From NCBI GenBank assembly GCA_030040965.1, contig JASHOT010000350.1:1-48129 (forward strand): DNA of 48,129 nucleotides, written 5' to 3'. The notes under the pieces were generated by a model, which saw only the letters and a list, made by a program, of their open reading frames with translations, made no database searches and was not told the DNA's origin. Below, in pieces: positions 8,983 to 17,065 of this stretch. Position 1 is the first letter of the stretch. Every line of letters begins with the position of its first letter. The position numbers and the translations under genes were made by a program. Source of the DNA: Candidatus Sulfotelmatobacter sp. (GTDB lineage: Bacteria > Acidobacteriota > Terriglobia > Terriglobales > Acidobacteriaceae).

Positions 8983-9830
8983 GCGAAGCTCCATTTCTTC
9001 TCCAGCTTTTCAGAAAGAAAGAGGAGGCACAAAACCAGCAGCAACATACCGAGCGAGATCGCCGCGCCCAGCGGCCAGTTGTAAGCCGCGCCAAACAAGC
9101 TGACGACAATATTGGAGATCATGATGCCGCTGGGTCCGCCCAGCAAGAGAGGTGCGAGAAAATCGCCGAGACTTAACACGAAGGCGAAGGTCGCTCCTGC
9201 CACAACGCCGGGAATCGACAGGGGGAAGATGACGTGCCAGAAAGTTTGCGCCGGGGTTGCTCCCAAGTCATGCGATGCCTCAACCAGATTTCGCGGAATG
9301 TGTTCGAGCGCCGCATAAATCGGCAGAAAGGCAAAAGGCGTATAGATGTGCGTCAATGTGAGAACCACGGCGAACGGACTGTATAACAGAAATTCAAGCG
9401 GATGCCTGGTCAGGTGCAAATACTGCATCGACGTATTCAGCACACCATCAGAGCCGAGGATCGTCTTCCACGCGTAAGCTCGCACCAGATAACTGACCCA
9501 CAGCGGAATAATGACCAGTTGATAGAGAAGATCTTTTCGCCTTCCCGCGTAGAAGGACATGAAATACGCCAGCGGATATCCCAGAAACAGAGAAAACAGC
9601 ATCACGCGCGCGGCGATCCACATCGAGCGCAGCAGCGTTTCCCAATAAACCGGCTTTTCCAGCAGTTTCCGGTAGTTGTCGAAGTTCCAGCTGTGAACGA
9701 TACTCTGCGTCGACGAAACCGACCAGAAGCTGTAGCAGAACATCAGCAGGTAAGGAATCAGTAGAAACACCGCGACCCACGCCACCGGAGGCACGGTGAT
9801 GACCATCCTGTAAGCGCGTGAAAACATCAC
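8979..9830 (-). CDS. potB: Spermidine/putrescine-type ABC transporter permease (PotB-like)
   Basis: This is the first permease subunit, 283 residues, six membrane segments starting at VPPVAWVAVFLLIPYLLMF. The EAA loop near residue 200 reads VEASHDLGATPAQTFWHVIFPLS. The start is either GTG 9830, overlapping the potA stop as GTGA, or ATG 9827 just after; AGAGG precedes both. The overlap on both sides shows tight operon packing. It pairs with PotC to form the channel served by the PotA ATPase and the lipoprotein PotD. Confidence 0.9.
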   Translation of the reverse strand: MMFSRAYRMVITVPPVAWVAVFLLIPYLLMFCYSFWSVSSTQSIVHSWNFDNYRKLLEKPVYWETLLRSMWIAARVMLFSLFLGYPLAYFMSFYAGRRKDLLYQLVIIPLWVSYLVRAYAWKTILGSDGVLNTSMQYLHLTRHPLEFLLYSPFAVVLTLTHIYTPFAFLPIYAALEHIPRNLVEASHDLGATPAQTFWHVIFPLSIPGVVAGATFAFVLSLGDFLAPLLLGGPSGIMISNIVVSLFGAAYNWPLGAAISLGMLLLVLCLLFLSEKLEKKWSFA

Positions 9831-10915
9831 GTCCTCTCCGGAGATTCGCGAACCGGGACTGCATCTGTGGCCGTAAACTCCAGTGCGATCTCTTTGTCCG
9901 GCTCAATCCTGTTGGCGGTTCTCACGGTCAAAACCAGCCCACCGCAATCCACGCGAATCAACTCCGTAGCGCCGTGAAATGCCTGATGCACGACTCGCCC
10001 GCGAACACGGATGGAAGAGCTTGCACCCGAATCGCCGGTACGAATGTGCTCCGGGCGCAGAGAGAAAAGTGCGGGGCCATCGGGAAGTGAGGTTTTCCAG
10101 CGCAGGCCATTGCACTCGGCCATCCCTGCGCGGATTTCGCCTTTCAGCAGATTTGTGTGGCCGATGAACTGTGCGGCGTAGGCCGTGGCGGGAAAGCTGT
10201 AAATGTCTCGCGGAGTTGCGACCTGCTCCAGTTCGCCGGAGCGTAGAAGCGCGATACGATCGGACATAACCATCGCTTCTTCCTGATCGTGCGTGACGAA
10301 GACAAATGCGATTCCGACTTCGCGCTGCAGGGACTTCAATTCGACCTGCATCTGGCGGCGAAGGTTGGCATCGAGCGCGGACAGGGGTTCATCGAGAAGC
10401 AGCATCTGCGGACGGTTTACGAGGGCGCGCGCCAGGGCAACACGCTGTTGCTGGCCGCCACTGATTTTCGATGGCTTCGATTTCGCATAAGCCGTCATTC
10501 GTACTTTTTCCAGAGCTTGTGCAACTCGCTCGGCGATCTCCGCGGCCGGTCGTTTCGCCACGCGCAATCCATAGCCGACGTTTTCTTCAACACTTAGGTG
10601 AGGAAAAAGAGCGTAGTGCTGGAAGACTGTGTTGACGCGCCGTCGGTAAGGAGGTTTACGGTCGAGCCGTTCGGCGCCCATCCATACTTCGCCGGACGTA
10701 GCACTCTCAAATCCGGCGATGATGCGCAACAGCGTGGTTTTTCCCGATCCGCTCTCACCAAGGATCGTGAGAAATTCTCCTTCGGCGATCTCCAGAGAAA
10801 TGTTGCGCAGCACGACATTTCGGCCAAATGTTTTCGCGACCGCGCGAATGCTCAGCAGCGTGGGCTTCGCTGCCGAGGAAACGCTATCGATCGCACTCGG
10901 AGTAGTTGCCGCCAT
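9827..10915 (-). CDS. potA: Spermidine/putrescine-type ABC transporter ATP-binding protein (PotA-like)
   Basis: This cytoplasmic ATPase energises the importer. Over 362 residues it shows Walker A GESGSGKTTLL near residue 56, the Q-loop in VFQHYALFPHLSV, signature SGGQQQRVALARAL near 153, Walker B LLLDEPLSALD near 175 and the switch histidine in FVFVTHDQEE near 208. The last 100 or so residues form a TOBE domain, as in PotA/CysA-type proteins. It begins nine bases after the potD stop codon, and its own stop overlaps potB. No strong ribosome site is seen, which fits coupled translation. Confidence 0.93.
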   Translation of the reverse strand: MAATTPSAIDSVSSAAKPTLLSIRAVAKTFGRNVVLRNISLEIAEGEFLTILGESGSGKTTLLRIIAGFESATSGEVWMGAERLDRKPPYRRRVNTVFQHYALFPHLSVEENVGYGLRVAKRPAAEIAERVAQALEKVRMTAYAKSKPSKISGGQQQRVALARALVNRPQMLLLDEPLSALDANLRRQMQVELKSLQREVGIAFVFVTHDQEEAMVMSDRIALLRSGELEQVATPRDIYSFPATAYAAQFIGHTNLLKGEIRAGMAECNGLRWKTSLPDGPALFSLRPEHIRTGDSGASSSIRVRGRVVHQAFHGATELIRVDCGGLVLTVRTANRIEPDKEIALEFTATDAVPVRESPERT

Positions 10916-10924
10916 AACGATCAG

Positions 10925-11992
10925 CTACTGTGCCGCTTTCACCTCGTTCCAGATTTCGTTGTACTTGGCGCGGCGCGGAACGTTTTGCCAGAAATAAAGC
11001 CGCTTTTGATAGTTGTCGACGTCATCGAGATGCAGCGTTTTCACATCTTCGCGGGTCATGAACTGCGCGGCCTGCGGATTGGCCGGCACATAGCGGGTTA
11101 CATCGGTTACGAGCTTCTGCGTTTTGGCTTGCACCATGTATTCCAGAAACGCCGTGGCCAATTCTTTGTTTTCGCTTCCCGCAGTAATCATCAGGTGATC
11201 GATCCAGCCGGTTGTGTTTTCTTTCGGAATGGTCTCTTCGACCGGGAAGTTTTTCTTCCTGAGTTCCGCCGTATTCAGCGGCCAGCCCATGGCGATCACG
11301 ACTTCGTGATTCTCGAAAAGGTTGGTGAGCTCTCCGCCCGTGGCCCACATTTTGCGGATGTTGGGCTTCAACTCCAACAATTTTTTCTTGACCGCCTCCA
11401 GCTGTTCATCGCTCAAATTGTAGAGTCGCGAAGGATCGGGCTTGTCGAATCCCAAAACCTGCGCCGCCATGTAGACGGTCGACAGGTCGTCCCAAACCGC
11501 GACTTTGCCTTTGTACTTCGGATCCCAGAACACGCTCCACGAATCGGGAGGAGTGGGAAACACGGTTGTGTCGTAGATGATCGGGTCGGGCCCCCACATG
11601 AACGGCACACCGTAAACTTGTCCGTTCGCATGCACCAGGGGCAAAGAAGTGAGCTGCGGAGAAAGCTGGCTGTAAGTTGGAATCTTCGACAAATCGAGAG
11701 GCGCGGCCAATCCCGAGGCCACAATCGAGGTAGCCACATCACTCGAAGGCGAGATCACATCGTAGTTTCCGGCGCTGCCGCCGCGCAGCTTCGCCACCAG
11801 TTCATCGCTCGATCCCATGTACGAAGCTGAGACCTTGCAATGGTTCTGCTCTTCGAATGCTTTCACGAACGATGGATCGGCATAGCCTTCCCATACCAGC
11901 AGATTCAGGGTTGGCGTTTTTTTCGTGCATGCTCCCGCAAACAATATTGCCGCCAGAAGAGGCAGTAAATGCGCCACATGCCGCCAGTACAT
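10925..11992 (-). CDS. potD: Polyamine-type ABC transporter substrate-binding lipoprotein (PotD/PotF-like)
   Basis: This captures substrate for the importer. The start is ATG 11992 with GGGAGGG five bases upstream; the frame extends further but without a site. The signal peptide ends in a lipobox-like LFAGAC near residue 22, so it is probably a lipoprotein. The mature part opens with LNLLVWEGYADPSFVKAFEEQ, the usual beginning of PotD/PotF proteins. Later marks are YDVISPSSDVATSIVASGLAAPLD and the domain-crossing VPFMWGPDPIIYDT. At 355 residues it has normal length. Ligand preference (putrescine, spermidine or another cation) cannot be settled by eye. Confidence 0.9.
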   Translation of the reverse strand: MYWRHVAHLLPLLAAILFAGACTKKTPTLNLLVWEGYADPSFVKAFEEQNHCKVSASYMGSSDELVAKLRGGSAGNYDVISPSSDVATSIVASGLAAPLDLSKIPTYSQLSPQLTSLPLVHANGQVYGVPFMWGPDPIIYDTTVFPTPPDSWSVFWDPKYKGKVAVWDDLSTVYMAAQVLGFDKPDPSRLYNLSDEQLEAVKKKLLELKPNIRKMWATGGELTNLFENHEVVIAMGWPLNTAELRKKNFPVEETIPKENTTGWIDHLMITAGSENKELATAFLEYMVQAKTQKLVTDVTRYVPANPQAAQFMTREDVKTLHLDDVDNYQKRLYFWQNVPRRAKYNEIWNEVKAAQ

Positions 11993-12032
11993 TTTCCCTC
12001 CCGCCTGCGAGATCCTCGATTCGTTTCTCAAT

Positions 12033-12827
12033 CTAAAATGTCGGAGGAGTGTTTACCCACAGCAGCCAGGTTTCCTTGCGTCCCGGATTTCTCCACCGAT
12101 GCGGCGTTGCACTTTCGAAATAAAAACTGTCGCCGGTTTTCAGATAATACTGTTCGCCATTCAGTTCGATCTCCAGATCACCGCGCAACACGTAAATGAA
12201 TTCCTCACCCTCGTGCGTATAAGAGTCGCCGCTGCCCGCGTCGGGGGCGACGCGGAACAAATGCGGCTCCATGACCGTATTACCCCAGGCCAGCAGTTCC
12301 ATTCGTACGCCTTCGCCGGCCTCGAGAACCTTGCGCTCAGCCGGGCGCACTTGCCGGCTGCTGGCTCCGTTCGCGTCATAGAATTCCAGAATATTGGTCT
12401 TGTAATAGCGCGCCAGCTTGCGCAGCGTTCCCACCGAACCGCTCATTTGCGACCGTTCGAGCGCACTCAGAAATCCAACCGAAATCCCGACGGCGTTGGC
12501 TACCTGTGCCAGTGAGAGCTTGCGTCTTGATCGGAGTTGACGCAGGTGAGCACCAATTGCGCCGGTATTGCCATCAGCAGCCGGACGTACCTTGCCTTCC
12601 CGCTTCAGCAATTGCACGATGGCCGCTGCGTTCAGGCCCCGCACCTTGCGCAGGAAGCGAGCGCGCTTGAGCACTTTTACATCTTCTGCCGCGTAGAGGC
12701 GATACTTGCTTTCGGTACGGCGCGGGCGGGTCAGTCCCAGGCTTTCCCAGGTACGGATCACTGACGGCGACACTCCAACCTGCTTCGCCACATCTCCGAT
12801 CTTTAAATAACTCTTCCCGGACTTCAT
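12033..12827 (-). CDS. MerR-XRE-cupin three-domain transcriptional regulator
   Basis: The 264-residue protein from ATG 12827 (MKSGKSYLKIGDVAKQVG) joins two DNA-binding folds and a sensor. Residues 7-75 are a MerR winged helix (IGDVAKQVGVSPSVIRTWESLG, then YRLYAAEDVKVLKRARFLR). Residues 91-148 are an XRE/Cro helix-turn-helix (LRQLRSRRKLSLAQVANAVG). Residues 185-258 are a cupin barrel with HEGEEFIYVLRGDLEIELNG and the final histidine in SATPHRW. XRE-cupin proteins such as PuuR are known polyamine regulators; the added MerR domain is the odd part. It lies 40 bases before potD on the same strand and divergent from the TonB receptor, so it likely controls both and itself. Confidence 0.85.
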   Translation of the reverse strand: MKSGKSYLKIGDVAKQVGVSPSVIRTWESLGLTRPRRTESKYRLYAAEDVKVLKRARFLRKVRGLNAAAIVQLLKREGKVRPAADGNTGAIGAHLRQLRSRRKLSLAQVANAVGISVGFLSALERSQMSGSVGTLRKLARYYKTNILEFYDANGASSRQVRPAERKVLEAGEGVRMELLAWGNTVMEPHLFRVAPDAGSGDSYTHEGEEFIYVLRGDLEIELNGEQYYLKTGDSFYFESATPHRWRNPGRKETWLLWVNTPPTF

Positions 12828-12950
12828 GATTTCGCACCCGCGGCAGGACGGTAAGAGAAAACACAGGATCGGAAACCTTATGATCGCAATCACAGTTTTC
12901 TCTGCGAGAAACGCGTTTTTTCTCCTTGACAGTCCCCGCTATGCTTCTCT

Positions 12951-12975
12951 AACCTTGCGGGATTATAGCAAGGTT
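12951..12975. promoter_or_regulatory. Perfect inverted repeat, probable operator of the MerR-XRE-cupin regulator
   Basis: AACCTTGC, nine bases, GCAAGGTT: eight-base arms with no mismatch, in the 237-base gap between the divergent regulator and TonB-receptor genes. The arms resemble known MerR-family operator halves (ACCTT...AAGGT). The spacer contains the TATAAT of the leftward promoter, so binding would block or remodel it. The repeat is seen directly; the binding protein is inferred from position. Confidence 0.6.
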
Positions 12976-12989
12976 GTAGCTGGACACAA
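12962..12989 (-). promoter_or_regulatory. Predicted promoter of the regulator-pot operon
   Basis: On the minus strand a consensus TATAAT (12967-12962) lies 16 bases after TTGTGT (12989-12984). The start would fall near 12955, about 130 bases before the regulator ATG. The -10 box lies in the centre of the inverted repeat at 12951-12975. On the plus strand TTGACA at 12926-12931 could serve the receptor gene, but its -10 partner (TAACCT, 18-base spacing) is poor. Confidence 0.5.
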
Positions 12990-13064
12990 GCTGTGGTTTC
13001 AACGAAAAAAATCAGCTCTCCGCCGTGTCTGACTCACGGGCGTGGGGAGATGCGTGGAGGTTCC

Positions 13065-16000
13065 ATGCCGTCACTGCGAGCCCGCTGGATTATGCTGTCG
13101 CTGTTGGCTGCTCTTCTTCCTTCGATGCTGGTCGGTCAGGGCGCCACCGGCCGCATTCTCGGCCGCGTTGCCGATCCTTCCGGCGCAGTGCTCGCCGGCG
13201 TGAAGGTCACGCTTACCAACCAGGGGACGGGAGTCGGCGTTCAGGCTCAGACGAATGACAGCGGCGATTACTCTTTCGTGAACATCGTCCCGGGAACCTA
13301 TCAGGCGAGCTTCGAGCTCAAAGGATTCAAAAAGAACGTTCAGAAGGACATCATTCTCGACGTCAACCAGGTGTTGACATTGAATTCCGTGCTGCAGATC
13401 GGTGCGACACAGGAAGTCGTCGACGTGACTTCAGAAGCTCCGCAGGTCGACACCACCAGCACGCAGCTCGGGGCAGTGATCAACGACCGCTCCGTCAACG
13501 AATTGCCGTTGAACACGCGCGATACGTATCAGTTTCTGCAGCTGCAGCCCGGCGTGCAGTCGCAGTTAGGTTCCAGCGGCAGCCTATTCTTCGGTTCCGA
13601 CGATCCTGGATCCGTCTCCGTCAATGGCGGCCGCACTCGCGCCAACAATTTCAGCGTCAACGGCGGAGACGCCAACGACCAATTTGTAAACACCCCGACC
13701 ATCGAGCCCACGCCCGATGCCGTCGAAGAATTTCGCGTCATCACCAATACGTTCGACGCCGAATACGGGCGCAACTCAGGATCAGTCGTCAATGTCGTCA
13801 CCAAGTCGGGCACGAATCAGTTCCACGGCAATATCTACGAGTACTTCCGCAACACGATCCTCGACGCGAAAGGCTTTCCCGCTCCCACCACGCCACAGCT
13901 CAATCAAAATCAGTTCGGTGGCACATTCGGCGGCCCCATCAAGAAGGACCGGACCTTCTTCTTTCTGTCCTATGAAGGGCGCCGAATCCGCGCGGGACAG
14001 GTTGGGCAGTTAGTAGCTGTACCTACCGGCACACCAGCCACGGCGACTTCGCCCGCCACCGGAGAGTTCGGCGGAGATTTTTCCGCCTCGGGAGTACCGT
14101 TCGTCGGAGGTATTGCCAACCCTTTCGTGGCGCAGGTTCTCGACGGCCGTCCCGGCTGCGATGCGGCCCTGGGTCTACCCGCCAATGGCATTTACAACAT
14201 GGGAACGCCCAGCTGGGCCAGTGTTTTTCCAAACATGATTATTCCGACGGCCTGCCAGGATCCCGTCGCCGCCAACCTTCTTCAGCAATTTGTGCCCCCC
14301 GCCAACATCGGCTCCAACGGATACGAAGCGGTTCCGGTGGGAACCGACAATGCGAATCAATTTACCTTCCGCTTCGACCACAGAATCAACGACCACCAGG
14401 GCTTCACTGCTTACTACTATTTCAACGATGGCGTGCAGCTTCAGCCCTACAACACGTTTGAACAATCCGGCGCTAATCTGCCGGGTTTTGGAAACTACAA
14501 CGATCTCCGCTTCCAGCAGTGGAACCTCACGCACACCTGGACTATCAACAACGCCCTGGTCAACGAAGCCCATTTCACCTACATGCGCGAGGGCGAACTT
14601 GGTTTCCTGAAATCGCAGTCGACCGGCGCCGTTACATCCTCCTGCACCGGCCCAGCAGTTCCGTATTGTTTCACGGGTGTGTCGGACTCGAACTCTGGCT
14701 CGAATTCCCTTCAGGGACAGTTCGGAACCAACCCCAAGTACGGCATCACTCCCGGTTTGCCTTCAAATCTGACGGGCGTTCCCTACGTCATCATCGGAGG
14801 TGGCGCCGAGTTCGGCAACAACTGGGAAGGATTTCTTCCTCAGGTGGGTAACAGTTTTCAATGGACTGACGGCCTGACGTGGGTCAAAGGCAACCATACA
14901 ATGAAGTTCGGGGCAGAGGTTCGACGCGCCCGCTTCGACCAGTATTATTACTTCGATATTAACGGCTACTTCAGCTTCAGTAACACCGGACCCAACGCCA
15001 TCGTTCCTGGGGACCAGAGCAACTATGCCGAGTACTTGCTGGGGCTGCCTGATCTCTACATTCAAGGATCAGGCCAGCGCGAAGATATTCGCAGCACCGC
15101 GGTCTACCCGTTCGTTCAGGATAGCTGGAAGATCAAACCGAACCTGACGCTGAACTACGGCCTGCGCTGGGAGTTCAATCCACCATTGGTCGATATCGCT
15201 CAACACGTCGAGACATTCCGGCCCGGCGAAAATTCCACGGTTTATCCTTGCGGAATCACGACCAGTGCCTCCTACTGGGAGAGCTTGGGCGTATCGAATC
15301 CCACCTGTGCGAACACCGGCACAACACCGACGGGTTTGGTCGTCCCCGGCGATCCGGGCGTTCCCCCCGGCCTAACCTCAACCTATTACAAGGCCTTTGC
15401 CCCGCGCATTGGAATCGCCTACAGCCCCAACTTCAGCAGTGGCCCACTCGCCGCATTATTTGGCAGCAATGGCAAGACCAGCATTCACGCCGGCTTTGGA
15501 CTGTTCTACAATCCGATTGAAGAATTGGTCGCGGCGCAGTTTGGCGCCGAACCTCCCTTTGGCGGAAGTTCCTCGCTGTCGGACGTTTTCTTCAACACGC
15601 CGTTCGTCGGCCAGGGAGGCTTTACCAATCCCAATCCCTTCAATGGCATCATCACGCCAACCAAAGGTCAACCCACCGATTTGTCGTTGTTTCGCCCCAT
15701 TCTTCTCTATGGCGATTTCGAGCCCCATCTGCGCACTCAGTACACCAGTCAATACAATCTCACCATCCAGCGTGAGTTAAGCACCAGCACCATGCTGCAG
15801 ATTGGGTATGTCGGCTCCGAGGGACATCGCTTGCTCGCGTCGCACGACATCAATCCCTCGACCCCGCAGAGCTGCCTAGACATTATGAGCGTTGCCGCTG
15901 AGAGTCCGAATCCCAGTACCAATCCTTACGTGACATCCTATGGTTCGGGAGCCAACTGTGCTCCCACTTTCGAAGACTCTCAGTGGACCATCGTACCCCA

Positions 16001-16958
16001 GGCCACCGCGCCCCCCGGAGGGTTTCACGTTCCTTATGGTCCCAACGGCCCGACCGTGATTCCGGCTGGCACTTCGATCGGTTCGGTGGCGCCCAACGGC
16101 CTCAACCTGGTTGGTTTGCGGCCATATTCTTCGCCCAATTGCAACCCCTACAACGGAACAGGTTGCCCGGTCGACGGCGTTCCTGTGTTCACCGACGTCT
16201 TCGCCGAAGACACGATTGCCAACTCGGTTTACAACGCGCTCGAGATGATGCTGCAAAAGCGCTTCTCCCACGGCCTGCAGTTCCAGGCTGCTTACACGTT
16301 CAGCAAATCGATCGACGACGGCTCGACCTTTGAGGAAACGCTCGACCCCTTTAATTATCGCGCCAGCCGTGCCCTTTCGATCTTCAACGCCAAGCAGCGC
16401 TTCGTGGTCAGCTACGATTGGGAGATTCCCACCCGTAAGTACTCCGGCTTCCTGCACTCCGTACTGAACGATTGGGAGGTTTCAGGCATAACTCAGTTCC
16501 AGAGCGGTTTCCCCATCCGTCTGGATACGGCTGACGACAACGAACTCATCAACAGCTTCTTCTTCCTGGGCACCGAGGCGCCAAGCCTGGTGGCGCCTTT
16601 CCAAACGCTGAATCCCCGGCATACGCTCGTAGATAATGCGCTAGGTATCTCCGGGACAGGATATTGGTTTGATCCGGGCGACTTCCAGGACCCGCCCCTC
16701 GGCCAGTTCAACAACGGTACGCAGCGCACGATCTGCTGCGGCCCCGGGCTCATCGATTGGGACTTCTCGGTCCACAAGAAGATCACTCTTAGCGAAAACA
16801 AATACTTCCAAGCCCGGGCTGAAATCTTCAACGTATTTAACCGGACAAATTACTCAAACCCGGATGGGCACTTTTCCGATGGCCCAACCGAATTCGGTAG
16901 GATCACTGAGGCCGGCGATCCCCGCCTCTTCCAATTCGCCTTGAAGTTCTTTTTCTGA
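13065..16958 (+). CDS. TonB-dependent outer-membrane receptor, Oar-like with carboxypeptidase-regulatory-like domain
   Basis: From ATG 13065 (GGAGG four bases before it) the protein is 1297 residues; longer in-frame starts lack a site. A signal peptide covers about residues 1-26 (ending LPSMLVGQG). Residues 27-115 form the Ig-like carboxypeptidase regulatory domain (ILGRVADPSGAVLAGVKVTL, GDYSFVNIVPGTYQ). A plug follows (VNGGRTRANNFSVNGGD, EFRVITNTFDAEYGRNSGSVV), then a long beta-barrel ending in a terminal phenylalanine (FALKFFF). This family is expanded in Acidobacteriota and is thought to take up large or scarce substrates. It diverges from the regulator/pot operon and precedes the catabolic genes, so it may bring the same substrate across the outer membrane. 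The ligand is unknown. Confidence 0.92.
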   Translation: MPSLRARWIMLSLLAALLPSMLVGQGATGRILGRVADPSGAVLAGVKVTLTNQGTGVGVQAQTNDSGDYSFVNIVPGTYQASFELKGFKKNVQKDIILDVNQVLTLNSVLQIGATQEVVDVTSEAPQVDTTSTQLGAVINDRSVNELPLNTRDTYQFLQLQPGVQSQLGSSGSLFFGSDDPGSVSVNGGRTRANNFSVNGGDANDQFVNTPTIEPTPDAVEEFRVITNTFDAEYGRNSGSVVNVVTKSGTNQFHGNIYEYFRNTILDAKGFPAPTTPQLNQNQFGGTFGGPIKKDRTFFFLSYEGRRIRAGQVGQLVAVPTGTPATATSPATGEFGGDFSASGVPFVGGIANPFVAQVLDGRPGCDAALGLPANGIYNMGTPSWASVFPNMIIPTACQDPVAANLLQQFVPPANIGSNGYEAVPVGTDNANQFTFRFDHRINDHQGFTAYYYFNDGVQLQPYNTFEQSGANLPGFGNYNDLRFQQWNLTHTWTINNALVNEAHFTYMREGELGFLKSQSTGAVTSSCTGPAVPYCFTGVSDSNSGSNSLQGQFGTNPKYGITPGLPSNLTGVPYVIIGGGAEFGNNWEGFLPQVGNSFQWTDGLTWVKGNHTMKFGAEVRRARFDQYYYFDINGYFSFSNTGPNAIVPGDQSNYAEYLLGLPDLYIQGSGQREDIRSTAVYPFVQDSWKIKPNLTLNYGLRWEFNPPLVDIAQHVETFRPGENSTVYPCGITTSASYWESLGVSNPTCANTGTTPTGLVVPGDPGVPPGLTSTYYKAFAPRIGIAYSPNFSSGPLAALFGSNGKTSIHAGFGLFYNPIEELVAAQFGAEPPFGGSSSLSDVFFNTPFVGQGGFTNPNPFNGIITPTKGQPTDLSLFRPILLYGDFEPHLRTQYTSQYNLTIQRELSTSTMLQIGYVGSEGHRLLASHDINPSTPQSCLDIMSVAAESPNPSTNPYVTSYGSGANCAPTFEDSQWTIVPQATAPPGGFHVPYGPNGPTVIPAGTSIGSVAPNGLNLVGLRPYSSPNCNPYNGTGCPVDGVPVFTDVFAEDTIANSVYNALEMMLQKRFSHGLQFQAAYTFSKSIDDGSTFEETLDPFNYRASRALSIFNAKQRFVVSYDWEIPTRKYSGFLHSVLNDWEVSGITQFQSGFPIRLDTADDNELINSFFFLGTEAPSLVAPFQTLNPRHTLVDNALGISGTGYWFDPGDFQDPPLGQFNNGTQRTICCGPGLIDWDFSVHKKITLSENKYFQARAEIFNVFNRTNYSNPDGHFSDGPTEFGRITEAGDPRLFQFALKFFF

Positions 16959-16991
16959 TGGCAGGCAGTAGACTGTAAGAAGACGCAATCC

Positions 16992-17013
16992 CCGGGCGGC
17001 TCCGACCGCCCGG
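16992..17013 (+). terminator. Hairpin after the TonB receptor gene
   Basis: Perfect eight-base arms CCGGGCGG and CCGCCCGG with loop CTCCGA, 34 bases after the receptor stop and 52 before the next start. No T-run follows, so it may be an attenuating or mRNA-end-stabilising stem, not a classical terminator. Confidence 0.4.
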
Positions 17014-17065
17014 CAATCTAATGGCCCGCCAATGATGCCGGGCCTGAGTCATCCCGGAGACCTCG

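Noticed and set aside
10598-11830. 410-codon plus-strand frame across potA and potD
   Set aside because: It lies antisense to two recognised ABC genes and its translation is rich in Arg, His and Phe with no family pattern.
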